Positions 36,650 to 48,589 are shown, counted from the stretch's first letter. The stretch: DNA of 64,000 nt from Zygaena filipendulae (GCA_907165275.2 OU015651.1:12112501-12176500); one strand, 5' to 3'. Translations and numbers: made by a program. The notes: generated by a model from the letters alone, not told the origin.

Positions 36650-36795
36650 CTATCAAGGAACTCAACCGATTATCATGAAATTTTGCGTAGGTATAAGTTG
36701 TCAGTAACAGAAACGTATGTAGGTACGTATGTCCCGGAATTCCCGCGGTGACTCCACAATTAACGCGGTTGAAATTGCGGGGACATTTAGTGACA
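36650..36795 (-). repeat. Family A fragment
   Basis: It contains CTCAACCGATTATCATGAAA and CCCGGAATTCCCGCGG, ending AAATTGCGGGGAC. Confidence 0.75.
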
Positions 36796-37191
36796 GGTAA
36801 GTTTGAAAAAATCGTCTTGCTATACTACCTGTCCTGTCCCACTCCATAGCAACCTGTGTGAATGATAAACTTTGTCTAAAATTTAGTTGAAAGATAGGTA
36901 CATAGAATTAATAAGAAAATCCAAAGGGGATGTGTACCTAGTTGTATCACGGTTCTATCGCCGTTGGGCTTTGTTACGCTCTAGATAGGAAATCATGTGG
37001 CAATATGAAGTCGCACTGCATAAAAACATGATAAAAACTTTACTTGACTAGATTTCCCACTTACGAGAATGGAATTCTTTCAGGAAATTTTTGTATCGGG
37101 ATGAAAGTTAATTAATTCCAGAGATTATCGTTTACATCCAAACTTACAAACTTAGTGTATAGATGATCACCGTACATTAAGTTCTTGAATA

Positions 37192-37390
37192 GGCATGTTG
37201 CTATGATTAGTATTTAAATTCTATGTATAGTCCGTCAGTTAGAAAATAAAAAAACTCGTAGGTATTGCTTTTTCAAATAAATTCAACCTACCTATACCTA
37301 CTTAGATAAAGCGCATTCAAGTTTAAGGGTGGGGGTTCGTGACAGTGACGCCACGCCACGCGCAAAAAAAAATCATGTCCAATATTTTTC
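37192..37390. mobile_element. MITE family B, deleted copy
   Basis: The left end (AGTCCGTCAGTTAGAAAATA) and the central GATAAAGCGCATTCAAGTTT are present. The right half is reduced to TCATGTCCAATATTTTTC. Confidence 0.75.
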
Positions 37391-37699
37391 TTAAAAATAT
37401 TTTTTATTATCTTTTTTATGTAATATTTTGATTTAATGCAATTTAATTTCTTAAAGCTGATTTAATTTGATAATTTTGCATGTCACCTAATGACAGGACA
37501 TGAGGACAATTTTTAATAATGAATCTACATACGAACAAAAATTTTTAATTTAGTCAAATAGCATAAAATTCAAAAAATTCAAAATACAAAAGCTATTTAT
37601 TACTTAGGATTGGTTACAATCACTTGTAATCGTCAGCAGGTTCTTAGAACTATAAATTACCATAATTGCCATATTCTTAAACTTATTGTTTTGTACCAC

Positions 37700-37960
37700 A
37701 CTGTATAACATAAAGGTGTGCACACACGGACGCGTGCCCTACGCGGAGTCCGTGCGGGCGTCGCGGCGCGCCCAAGGAAAAAATGTACGATGCCATAAAA
37801 AATCACCGTCCATTCGCTCCCGCAATTTTTACCCGTTTTTTCCCCTCGGAGGGTCGCCGGTCGCCATGGCAACCGGGGAGACCCGCTCACTCCCCCGCCA
37901 CACGTTTCGCTAAAAGCAACGTCAATATTTTTATGGTGGACTGTGAGTTTACGCTGCGTA
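37700..37960. promoter_or_regulatory. GC-rich island with Hunchback-type sites, candidate enhancer
   Basis: A unique island includes CCATAAAAAATC (37793-37804), CCCGTTTTTTCCCC (about 37832-37845) and ATTTTTATGG (about 37926-37935). The first fits the published Hunchback consensus (C/G-A/C-ATAAAAAA) exactly. The opposing open frames here shadow one another and are unlikely to be coding. Confidence 0.3.
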
Positions 37961-38403
37961 GGCTGAATTCGTTTTTTTTTGGCGATTTGTGCTGAGTATT
38001 GATTTTGTTTCATACATTGTAGGTAGAGTAGGTACTTGTATCGGTTTCAATGAAAACTAGTAACCCACAGGTCTAGTATAGTATTATATTATCTGTGCCT
38101 AGGTATAATTGGTTATGTGTGGGCGTCCAAGGCATGTGGTACCAGTAGTGGGATATTGAGTTGTAACAAAATTCGGTACCTACCTATCTATACTAATGGT
38201 CAATTGATTTTAAGGATGAATATTCAAAAACTAACAAAAATTTTTTTTAATCAGGCATTTGAAGTTGAAATTTTGAAAAAGCTCGATTTGAGAAAAAGCA
38301 TTAGGTAGGTAGGTAAGTAAGTACCTATAAAAGTTTGATTGAAAAAAAAAATATCCTCCTACTTGCTTATTACATAGATTTTTGTATATTATTGTAGATT
38401 AAC

Positions 38404-38637
38404 GGCCGCACTCAGAGTCGACTTTAATGATTACTTAGTTAAGTATGGATTTTTAAAACAAAATTGCCGCAATCAAGATGTTCAGTAAATTAGTGTTAAT
38501 TGGCATTTAATGAGATGTAACTTAATTAGTTAAATGACAATTAACATTAATTTACTGAACATCTCTGATTGCGGCAATTTTGTTTTAAAAATCCATACTT
38601 AACTAAGTAATCATTAAAGTCGACTCTGAGTGCGGCG
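38404..38637. mobile_element. Foldback MITE family C, near-perfect palindrome
   Basis: The best-preserved copy. The two arms of roughly 100 nt are inverted repeats with very few mismatches (left GGCCGCACTCAGAGTCGACT, right AGTCGACTCTGAGTGCGG), separated by a short AT-rich loop. It has no open reading frame. Confidence 0.95.
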
Positions 38638-38639
38638 GT

Positions 38640-39415
38640 GAGATACCTATATTCATATAGGTAAATTGTAGAAAATTGAGTATTTATTAATAATTTAATC
38701 AATTAAAATCGCGGATGCAATTTTTCACTCAACTTTACAAAACCTCTTATATCTCGGAAACTAAATGCCAAGAACTAGTATCTTTTTGCTTGGACGCCCC
38801 CATTTATAGTAATCGAAAATGTGAAAATGTGCAAGCAAATAACCGATCTTGCCCTGCACCTTCGTCATTCCTCATTAGTTAATTCGACTCCCATACAAGA
38901 TATTATACCTGTTATGAGTTGATATTCCCTCTTGCAGATAAGGTCCTTATCAGGGGGTTTCAATCAATCAAAATATATATATAAGATTTTGTATTCAATT
39001 TTAAACTTAATATCCCATTGAAATGTAGTTATTTTGGTAATCTATATCCTGTTTACTCGTAGTTTAACACCCATACCTACCTAATAACTTGTTTAGTTGT
39101 TTTTGTATTTCTATACTCGCTAAGTAGTTGACCGGAGAGACAAACAAGAGATCGCTCGGTAACATAATATTTGGAAACCAATTATCCATTAGGAGATATT
39201 TGTCGGTCTCCGAAAATATACGTAGTGGGCTGGAAAAGTTGCGATACCTATTGGTAATATTAATGTAGGTATAATCTGGCGGAGTTACTCACTTTACAAC
39301 TGAATTTATGTAGATAACTCAGTCAAAGTCAACATTGCAATGGATAAAATGGTTAAAAAATGTAGGTACATAAAGTATTTTGTGAAATATATACCTACTT
39401 AAATAGTGGTAAATA
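38640..39415. other. Intergenic, nothing recognised
   Basis: AT-rich DNA with no gene-like frame or clear repeat. Confidence 0.5.
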
Positions 39416-39419
39416 TACG

Positions 39420-39870
39420 CCCATAGCATATGCTATTTAAACACGCCCCATTCTGATAAAAAATCCACTCTACATTGTATAGTATAATTATTTCTAAACG
39501 CGATAAAAAGTCCCCTCGACTTTTTTAACGCTGCAACACCGTCTGATTGGCTGCCAGTATCCCCAGTAAAAAAGATAAAGACGCGTGCTGCACGCGATAG
39601 GAGCGCGTGTTCACCATTCAAATACAAACATGCACGCGCTCATGTACCGAGCGCGGTAGCAAGCTGCCACTTAATAATATAAAACACCATTCTTAAATAA
39701 ACTCCCCTTCAATTTTAAAATGTTCCCCAAAAAAGGGCAACACACGTTCCGCGCGGGATCAACAGAGAATGGTAACCGGCGCGTAAAAATACGCGCGAAC
39801 GCGGAAAAAATATAAAAGAAACGATGGGGAAGTATTTTTAAAAATAGAAGATATATTTTTGCTCCCCTTC
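39420..39870. promoter_or_regulatory. Island dense in A-tract and GCGCG motifs, candidate enhancer
   Basis: It carries Hunchback-like A-tract sites at TGATAAAAAATCC (about 39454), GCGATAAAAAGTC (about 39500), AGTAAAAAAGATAAAG (about 39566) and GCGGAAAAAATATAAAAG (about 39801). An inverted repeat GCGCGTA-AAAA-TACGCGC lies at about 39779-39796, and GCGCG recurs between 39580 and 39650. No credible open frame is seen. The role is inferred. Confidence 0.3.
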
Positions 39871-40257
39871 CGCGAGGGGAGTCGGCTTGATATATTGTCG
39901 GAGTTACTTGAGATTTTAATAATACACAACGTGTGTTGGTACAGTGAGGCTGTAAGATTTGTCAATATGGCATTCTGTGGGCGCTATTTTAGGTTGGGCA
40001 CGTGTCGCCTTGTGGGCTGCGGGCGTGGGGAGATTGTGTTTCTAGATATTGTAATGGCGTTGGTAGTGCACTCGAGTTACCCGCTTCCGGATATTGTTGA
40101 CGAAATCGGAACTAGAAAACGATAGAACACATAATAATCAGTGTTTTATTTTATACCTAATATTATTTATGTATTAAAGTAAGTATACTTACCTACCTAC
40201 CTACCTACACAAGATGACGTAATGTATTGCGAAATTTTTGATCAGACACGTACCTAT

Positions 40258-40283
40258 AGAATAGAATAGAATAGAATAGAATC
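40258..40283. repeat. (ATAGA)n microsatellite
   Basis: Five consecutive ATAGA units. Confidence 0.9.
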
Positions 40284-40409
40284 ATTTATTTCACATTATC
40301 AATTTCATATACCCTAAATTATGTGTATTAGATACTTAAACAGTACTGAACTGTATCTTTCTAGGCATTTTCTGGGTACAATGGAACGTAGGTAATTTTA
40401 TTAGATACT

Positions 40410-40600
40410 TTACTAGCTATTCCCGCGGTTTGATCCGCGACAAACTATACCTACGTATTAACCTTCCTGTTGAATCACTCTATATATTGGTCAAAACCGC
40501 ATGAAAATCCGTTCAGTAGTTTTGAGTTTATCGCGACAGAAAGACAGACAGACTGACAGACAAGACAGACGCGGCGGAGGACTTTATTTTATGATATGTA
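40410..40600 (+). repeat. Family A head joined to a GACAGACA-tailed variant
   Basis: The head ACTAGCTATTCCCGCGG is followed by ACCGCATGAAAATCCGTTCA and a GACAGACA tract. Confidence 0.7.
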
Positions 40601-40984
40601 AGGACATTTTTTTATATTATGTACCTATTAGTTATGAATAAAGTAAATCCTACACGTAGCGTTACATCTTCCCACACGAGCAAAAATACTTACACTGGTA
40701 GGTACAATATAACTCTACCCGATCTATATAGGTAGCCCAAACTCAATATAATCAGATAGATAGGTACTTTGTACGTACCTATCTACTTACTAATATTAAA
40801 TCTAACATACAAGGTAAGATAATTTAATTTGGCTTGCCCTTTTTTCTTTTCTTGTTGATTTTATCCATGTTTTCGTCTTGTATCGTTCCCTAAGTAGAAA
40901 AGGTGATGACAAAGATTAGCATTAGTAATAGGTAGGTACGAGTATCAATAATATTATGTTACGGAAATGGACATAAGAGAAGGA

Positions 40985-41520
40985 TTAAAATATCTATGTG
41001 TAGAGAATTCTTGTAAACAACAATAAAAGTGTTTGTGACGAATTCAAGAATGAGACAAATAAAAATTAAGAGCAATTTAATTATCATCGCTCACAAGTTG
41101 CTAAGCTCGGTTAAAACCGTCAATTTATTATCATGGACCCGTATCCAATTTAAAACAACGCACGGCCGAATGGAGCCATTAGGTACGTGCGAGGGGGACA
41201 CATCGGCTTCCATCCACATTGTTTTCTAACGGAGAACATAAGAGGGGAATCCTGGTGCAGCAGAAAAAACAAATTTAAAAATAAAATGTAATAATTATAA
41301 AAGGGAGGGCGCGCGACGCGTGTCATGGCCGCTTATTTATTCCGAGTCGGTTCAGCTGCCGTTCAAATTCGAAATACTTTGCCGCTCTTAAACACTGGCT
41401 GGTAACACTGCATGAAGCCATAAGGTAGCATAATATGACTGCGAATGAATAAAGTGGGAAAAAAATATAAATAACTAAAAGTAATGAAAGTGGCAAATAA
41501 CACTCAGTGTTGAGTCCAAA
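40985..41520. promoter_or_regulatory. Unique conserved-looking island, candidate enhancer
   Basis: Non-repetitive mixed-composition DNA with GC-rich cores at about 41155-41215 and 41305-41400 and homeodomain-type ATTAAG/TAATTA sites. The 66-codon plus-strand frame at 41029-41229 has no recognisable domain. Confidence 0.2.
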
Positions 41521-41989
41521 AAGAAGTGAAAAAAAAAATAACTAAAAGTATTATAAAATAGGTACTACTACCTACCTATACGACAGTAGCGCCCGAGAGG
41601 GGAGCTAAGGTTACCTAAATAAACTCTTCTCTAGTCTCCGTTTTTACTAAAAATAGTTTTTTTATAATAGACAAATTGTAATTTTCTTACTTATCTTAAA
41701 TGCCTTTGCGGTTTCAACTTGATCCGCCTACGCGCTCTTAAGAGGCGGGGCAAAAGACCATGTGCATTGTACCGTGGCTCGTGTGCCATACTGCTTAAAT
41801 TACTATAATGATACATCCATGATATATCATCTTGTTTTTTGTAGCTACCCAATATTAGTAGGTCAAGCTAATTTAGTAATTGAATATAAAAAAAAATTAT
41901 CAAATCTTTTTACCCTATTCGTAACACGATCTACTTACCTACATATAATATGTAGGTACTTTTTGGCATGTAAGCATTTTATCCATTTA

Positions 41990-42045
41990 TCCATTCCCGC
42001 GGGAATTTTGAAATTACGCGGGTAAAACCGCGGAGAACAGCTAGT
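41990..42045 (-). repeat. Family A fragment, head only
   Basis: CATTCCCGCGGGAATTTTGA to CGCGGAGAACAGCTAGTAC. Confidence 0.85.
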
Positions 42046-42049
42046 ACCT

Positions 42050-42360
42050 TGTAGAAATTGATTTGAATGAAATCGTCCAAATAAATAATAATTTATTGTT
42101 TGTGAGAGAATGGATTTTATATTAAATTTTTAATTCATTTATATTAGACAAACAGATGCGGGTGCAGTATTGTATAAAATCGACCGAGGCGGTAAAAATT
42201 AATTAATTAAATGCGGCTCGGTCCTTCGTTCAGTTTATTTATGAAATTAAAAATTGAAACATCGCAAATGCGAAGCCGAATAATAGTAAAAAAACAGTTA
42301 TTTATGAGTCTTTACAAAGGTTCAAAAATACGCCTCATACTAAAAAAAAACGTCTAAAAA
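42050..42360. promoter_or_regulatory. Homeodomain-site-rich stretch, candidate enhancer
   Basis: It contains AATTAATTAATTAAATG (about 42198-42214), several TTTAT(T/G)A sites of the Caudal/Hox type, and two GC-rich blocks (ACCGAGGCGG, GCGGCTCGGTCC). The sequence is unique in the window. No gene is seen. Confidence 0.25.
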
Positions 42361-43190
42361 TAAATATAGGATATTATATACCATTTTTTCATTTAAAATG
42401 AAGTCAATAAGATAATGTCTATAATAGTGTAGGTAAATACTAGATATTTTTTGATGATTTTTGATGATAACTCTGCAGCATTGCGACATAACATTAAAAA
42501 ACTGCTAAAATTGCTTTGGCACTTTTATCTAATAGGCGTCAAGTTTAAACATTGCAGAAATAAAATTAGTAATATCATTCATAAACTTATTTTTTTTTCA
42601 TAGTGGGTGACGCTATTTTGATAAGGGCTTTACACCAAATAAGTAGTCAATATACCCAGTCACCTAAAAGTCTAATTCACGGAAACAACGATAATATATC
42701 TTTTTTTTTTCAAACCGTGTGAGTAATTTGCCAAAATAGATAGGTAGAGGTGGCAAACGGCAAGCGATGGTTATCGTCGTTAGAATCGTGCCACCTACGC
42801 ACCGTTTCAAAACAGTATGTCAACTATTTTATGGTCAACTAATTGCACACTGACCACCTCGGACCACCCCTACGCAGACATTGTTTGGTCAAGAGAGACA
42901 AATAAAAAATATTATGAGGTTTGAAACATGTTATTTGTTTTGAAATTTATTGCTTCGTACTTCGATAAAGAAGTACCTACACTGGCATGGATGGCAAGAA
43001 TGACTGATCTTTACTTATATTGAATAGAAAATCTATCGTTTATTGTGTTTGTCTCTTATGCGCTTCGAAGTATCTAGACTCACCGCTCGGCCGATTGCTA
43101 TGAAACTTTCATGGGTTGTAAAAGTGTAAAAGTCACGTCTATACATTACCGCAACACAACGAAGTTAAATTTTCGATTCGATTTCGATAT
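42361..43190. other. Intergenic, no gene seen
   Basis: Unique AT-rich DNA with no recognisable feature. Confidence 0.5.
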
Positions 43191-43194
43191 TGTA

Positions 43195-43410
43195 CTAGCC
43201 AGCCCCGCGGTTTCACCCGCGGTAATTTCAGAGTTCCCGCGGGAATTTCGGTATAAAATGTACTTAGGTATTAGGTATGTGTTGTCACTTAGGACTACCG
43301 GAGCTTCCTATAAGTCGGTTCAGTAGATCCAGAGATTAATCAATTAATCAGATCAACTTCACAGTAAACATAAAGTTTACATCTTTATAATATAAGTAAA
43401 GATAAATAAG
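43195..43410 (+). repeat. Interspersed repeat family A
   Basis: The head CTAGCCAGCCCCGCGGTTTC is near consensus; the tail is the AGATCCAGAGATTA subfamily. Confidence 0.85.
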
Positions 43411-43414
43411 AATT

Positions 43415-44670
43415 TACTCTTAATATAAAACTAAACTCAATCAAATAGGATCGTCTTGAGACCTTGTCGGTTTTTTATTTTATTTTATTTTAATTCCGAA
43501 GTTTGAGTTTGGTTTTTTTGGGTAATCAGATATTATACAGTAGGTACCTACATAATTATGTTTAACGAAAATTGAAAATACTAGTCGATCAGTACCTACT
43601 CCTAGGCACGAACTATTGGATTTCATTCCAGTCACCACGTAGGTACTAAACATACCCAAGATGTTTCAGCTAAAATTAAAAAGTTCTAAAATATTATGTT
43701 TTTCCCATGAATCGCCAGGGTTCTGAACTACAGCAGCTTAGGGTGTTTTACGATGCAAAATCCGCAATTACACGACATTCACAAAAAGCTCTACTCTAAC
43801 GACTGGCCGATACCTACGCAGCGCAACGGGCGAACGGCAAAAACACCGTTTCAGCTGTAGGCAATTAAAGCAGAAATGTGGACGCTCGGACAATTTTTTT
43901 AACACACAAAAGCGTCTAAAATGACCAGAAAAATATCACTCTTTTTACACACAATGGCCTCGTGATGCGAGGGTGGACGATCAATGATCACGTATTGAAT
44001 GTATGGGAGGATATAAAAAAAAACAACTGACGCTTTCTTGCAATAATTGTTTCACTGGCGGGAGATTTATGTAGTCGGTAGTCATTGTGGTGGAATACCT
44101 ATCCCTATACTCAATGCCAGAATGCAGATGCGATGTGATAATAAATAAAAAAGTTTGTCGTCTTTGATTCTTCTCCTTTGCTGATTTTTTACACATTTGA
44201 TGTTTTTGAAAACTTTTCTGTATTGTATTCGTTTTTTAGGAGCTTCTTTCTCCTCTCGTGTTTTTTATAGTAATGGCTACCTACAGTTTAGTACCGACAT
44301 TGTGCGGTGTAAAAATGGAATTTCATGGCGGTTTAAGACAACAAAAAATAACAAAAAGATGAGTTTTTATTTCTTAAAGTTAGCAGGTTTTTTGTTTTAG
44401 ACTTAGTAATGTGTAGAATCATGTAGGTAAGACTTTTATCCGGACCCAAATAAAAACTAAACCGGTATTAATGAACATAATCGTTACAGGTACATACTTA
44501 CATAGCCTTTTTTCTAATTATGTATATAAGGAAAGACAAATGTAAAAATGTATATAAAGAATTTATTAGGTATATATTATATAATTATCAGGATAAATGT
44601 TCCCTATCATAAATTTTAATTTTGAAGACAAAATATACTCGTAACTACGCGCTACAATTCACTATACCTA
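43415..44670. other. Intergenic, no gene called
   Basis: A minus-strand frame at 43981-44196 and a plus-strand frame at 44197-44400 lie back to back. Neither has a recognisable domain or clear splice sites. Confidence 0.4.
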
Positions 44671-44674
44671 CTTA

Positions 44675-44895
44675 TAGCTGTTCCGTCGCGATTTAACCAA
44701 CATGAATCTCAGTATTTCCACAAGAACTCTTCGTTCTGGAATAAAAAGTATCCAATGACTTATGACACTCGGGGTAGATACTGTATCTTCCTACCAGTGA
44801 CAGAATTTTTAGAATCGGTTCAGCAGTCCCAGAGATTACCCTCGATTTATGCATTAATACTCACAAAACAAACTTTACCTCTTTCTAATATTAGG
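44675..44895 (+). repeat. Interspersed repeat family A, old copy
   Basis: It runs from TATAGCTGTTCCGTCGCG to CTTTACCTCTTTCTAATATT; strongly diverged. Confidence 0.65.
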
Positions 44896-44899
44896 TCAG

Positions 44900-45880
44900 A
44901 TGATTGCTTAGAAAATATATTTCTTCAGTTAAAACACATGAACTAACTATCTCCAGTCTCCACATAAATGTCACTTACTTATACTATTCTAAACTAACTC
45001 CGTCACATGCAATGAAGATGAACGACCCGAATAATGAATGACTCCAGTTCCGTCAAAGAATATAAAAATATTGGAGTTTCCTGTTGTAATTGGTACGTCA
45101 ATAGGTATATTATTATAACAAAACGGCGAGCAATTAGTTTTTAAAATATACTTAAGAATTAAAAAATATGTAACAGATGTAAAGATCTACTCGTATAATG
45201 GGTAGGTATGATGTTTAGAGTGAATATCAGTAGAAGGCATGTAGAAGGTAACTAAAATCTCATATCGCATCTGGCTTGATTACCAAGAGCAGGTAGGTAG
45301 GTATAATTATAGCCAGAAACATTTATGATTGATTGGAAACTTTGATCTCACCTGGAGTTACATTTATATGAAAAAAATATTGATATAGGTATTCAACTTA
45401 GATCAAGAATCTATGCTGGAAAATTCCTGACCCGAACACAATTAATGTTGTGTTTTTATTTAAAACATTTTTTAATTTACCTAAAACCTTATTAGCACCA
45501 AATTATTTACATACTTATATTGGTCAATATTGGTTTGTGACCTTGTGTAGATATTTTACTCTCAGTTCACTTCTGTCACTTCTGTGCTTGTAATTTATCT
45601 TTGTGTATCCACAGCGGCTTGCACTTGTCTCAACTTTCAATAACTGCTGCCGCCTGCGGGCTGTGGCCACTTTTTTAAATAGTAGATATACTAGTAGGTA
45701 TAGTATTTTAAATTTGCGATAGTAAACTATGTAAAATGTCATGTTATTAACTCTTTTCGAAACATTTATCGAGGATAAAATTCAAGTTATGCCCATTTAG
45801 CTATTCAATTAGGTTGAGGAAATAAAACGCTACCTACGATGTATAAACGTAGGTAAATTTTTAAATTATAAAAAACTATT
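44900..45880. other. Intergenic, no gene seen
   Basis: AT-rich DNA. Around 45600-45675 a GC-rich block (CTGCCGCCTGCGGGCTGTGG) looks repeat-derived. Confidence 0.45.
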
Positions 45881-45884
45881 CAAT

Positions 45885-46382
45885 ATTACCTGTCCCCGCG
45901 GTTTCACCCGCATTAATTTCGGAGTTCCCGCGTGAATTCCGGGATAAAAAAGACCCTATGTCCTTCTCTGTACCCCTGGAAACGTGCATGCAAAATTTCA
46001 TGACTATCTGTTGAGCCGTTAAGGCGTGAAAGCGTAACAAACAAACACTTTCACGCCTTAACTTTGACGACCCGATTGGCGCAATGGTCACCATGCCTGC
46101 CCGCTAATCAAGAGGTTCCGGGTTCGATTCCCGGTGGGGGTGGACTTTGTGTGATGAACACAGGGTTCCATTTTCCAGTCTGGGTGTGTATATATATATA
46201 TCTATAGTATAATATATATATGTAATAATATGTGTAGTATATACCACGTTTGCTTGGTTTCCACGACACAAGCTTATAGCTTAGTGTGGGATCAAGTAGA
46301 TCTGTGTGTTGTGAAGTGGATAATTATTATTATTATTAATTATTAATTATTATTACTTTCGCATTTATAATATTAGGAAGGA
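45885..46382 (+). repeat. Family A copy interrupted by a SINE
   Basis: The head and body (CTGTCCCCGCGGTTTCACCC to GCGTAACAAACAAACAC) precede the SINE at 46066-46355. The last piece of family A, ACTTTCGCATTTATAATATT, resumes right after it. Confidence 0.85.
46066..46355 (+). mobile_element. tRNA-derived SINE, full-length
   Basis: The 5' part has an RNA polymerase III A box (TGGCGCAATGG, 46077-46087) and B box (GGTTCGATTCC, 46121-46131) in tRNA-like order. A tRNA-unrelated body with ATATAT tracts and a (ATT)n tail follow. A 5'-truncated second copy lies at 53783-53943. Confidence 0.85.
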
Positions 46383-46723
46383 TTGACAAAACGAGATGGT
46401 AGGCAGCCAGAGTTATTATGGCAGTAGGTAATTAGTTTTATGCACGAGAGCATAAAAAGTACGCTTACACTCAACAGAAATAAAAACTTTACGAATCACG
46501 AGCATAACGCGTAATGGTAAGCGCGTTAATTTCGTGTAAAATTATTATTTGAATGATTTGTTTTGATATGTAAGAAGAAATTATTACAGTATAGAGTTAC
46601 CTTATACGTACATTGTGTAGTGCTCACCGACTGAGTGGCTCGTCACAAATTATCTTGGAATAAAAAGTTATAAGGTTAAATAGATATACTTACTGCAAGA
46701 CGAGTTAATTTACAATAATAATA

Positions 46724-48467
46724 CCATCGGTGGCCATATTATTAGGGACAGTACTCGGATTTTTGCATTTTCTAATTTAACTTGATAACTCGAAGAAATG
46801 ATTGGTCGTAGATGTTTTTAGACCATTTTATTTATATCTATATTTTTCTAGGATCATAAAAACAACAAAAATTATAGATACAACGATTTATTCTTTAAAA
46901 TATAAGTAATAGTGGTAAAAGAAAAATTTCGTAAAATTTTAATCAGTATTTTGTCATGCCACCCTTTGCCACAATAAGAGCTTCTATACCTGCAAGCATG
47001 CTCTTTATACATGTTTTAGCATTTTCTTGCAGTTCAGAGTTCTGTTGCCACTGTTTGTTGAGAGTTTCAATCAACTGGGACTTGTTGGTGATCACTTCTT
47101 TTGCAATGGCCCGTTTAGTGAGTTCTCACATGTTTTCTATGGGATTCATGTCTGGTGAATTCCCTGGCCAAGGCAAAACAGCAATGTTTTTTCAATCAAG
47201 AATGCAGTAACACTCCTGGTTTTGTGGCACGGTGTCGAATCATGCATAAAAATGTACTATTCATTATCAGGGAACCAGTCGAAGACCAGCAGTAGCAGCT
47301 GAGTTTCCAGTACTCGCTTGTACTGGTCTTGTTTCATCGTCCGTTCTACGATGTATAAGCTTCCCATGCCTTCAGTTGATGTGACCGACCACACTATGAT
47401 AATAGCTGGATGTTTTTCTCTCTCCACAAAACAATTTGGATGGAATTGTTCTTTAGGGGATCGCCTGACGAACGAACTCTTGTCGACCAAAATTCGGAAT
47501 GTTGACACGTCGGAAAAGCATATCTGTAAAATATTATAATTAATACCGGAAATCGTTTATGTGTTTTACTTACTCGACTCCAGTCTGCAACACTCATACC
47601 TAATCACGCAACGCACCATTAAATAAAGTTGTACTTACTCAACTCCAGTCTGTAACAGTCATATTTCGGTGTTGTCTGGCCCACTGTGTCGTTTTTTTGT
47701 CAGTCTTGGTGTGACGTGGTTTTGTTGTAGACCAACGATTCTCTTCGGCTAGCTGTATCCGAACTGTCCTTTACGAAACTTTGATACCTTCTTCGTTCAT
47801 CATCGTAGTAAGATTTACAATACTCTTTTTTCGATTTTCGAGGCAGATGTGTCCGATTTTCCGAAGAGTGGAAATCTTTTTTCTACCACATTTTCCTATA
47901 CGATCTGCTTCTAGAGGTTTTTTCATCCATTTAAATTTTAATTCTTTTGACGACAGACTTTGAAACCCCTGCAATAGTTGCTATATCTCTCTGGGAGTGC
48001 AATAACAACGTTTTCATTTCTCTACATTCTTTTTGAGAAGTGTCTGAAGTCTTTCCCATAACTAAAAAGGAGTCTATTTGAGATTATCACGTCGAACCGT
48101 TAACAAAAATTAAATTAACAGATAAAACTTAGCAAAAGTATTGTATTAACAAGCATTACTTACTTTTTAATTGTTTTAGATACAAAAAATTTCGAAAATA
48201 TTAAGGTAAAATAAAAAAATTACAATCCCACCAAATCCCGCAAACAACAATTTTTGACGAAATTTATTCAAATTAGAAGAAACGGCACAAAGTTTATAAA
48301 TGACACACGTTTCCAGTATTGTCGATAATCAAAAACATTGATAATGATACTACTAGCACTATAAACTATAATAACCATTAGAAAACCGCTTTTTTTGCTT
48401 ATATTGTAACATTAAACTAGAAATGACAAAATATGAGCACTGTCCCTAATAATTTGGCCACCCACTG
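46724..48467 (-). mobile_element. Tc1/mariner-like transposon, degenerate
   Basis: The terminal inverted repeats match over about 30 nt around GGTGGCCA-ATTATTAGGGACAG. TA dinucleotides flank both ends (46722-46723 and 48468-48469), as expected for Tc1/mariner target sites. One broken transposase lies inside on the minus strand. Confidence 0.9.
46943..48059 (-). pseudogene. Tc1-like transposase, inactivated
   Basis: The N terminus starts MGKTSDTSQKE with a helix-turn-helix-like stretch (RDIATIAGVSKSVV), then breaks into other frames. The catalytic-domain parts are recognisable: HPAIIIVWSVTSTEGMGSLY, VLETQLLLLVFDWFPDNE, a MHDS(T)PCH block and an NSPDMNPIEN block. It ends GGMTKY and TGA. Frameshifts and a premature stop after PIEN show that it is dead. 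The element would move by cut-and-paste at TA sites. Confidence 0.9.
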
Positions 48468-48469
48468 TA

Positions 48470-48589
48470 TATATTATGTATTTAAAACTACTACTTATTC
48501 GAGGGCGATTTCATCTATCTACCTATTAACTATAATATGAATACAACGGAATAAAATTCACTGGACTCTCTCAATTCATTAAACTAGTA
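48470..48589. other. Short spacer
   Basis: AT-rich, nothing recognised. Confidence 0.5.

Noticed and set aside
43981..44196. Possible start exon reading MTTDYINLPPVKQ on the minus strand
   Set aside because: The peptide looks protein-like for about 20 residues but no convincing donor follows and no next exon was found.
46066..46145. Functional tRNA gene
   Set aside because: It has A and B boxes, but the cloverleaf is imperfect and it continues into a SINE body with a repeated sister copy.
46956..47963. Plus-strand open frames across 46956-47963
   Set aside because: They are antisense to the decayed Tc1-like transposase and have no domain of their own.
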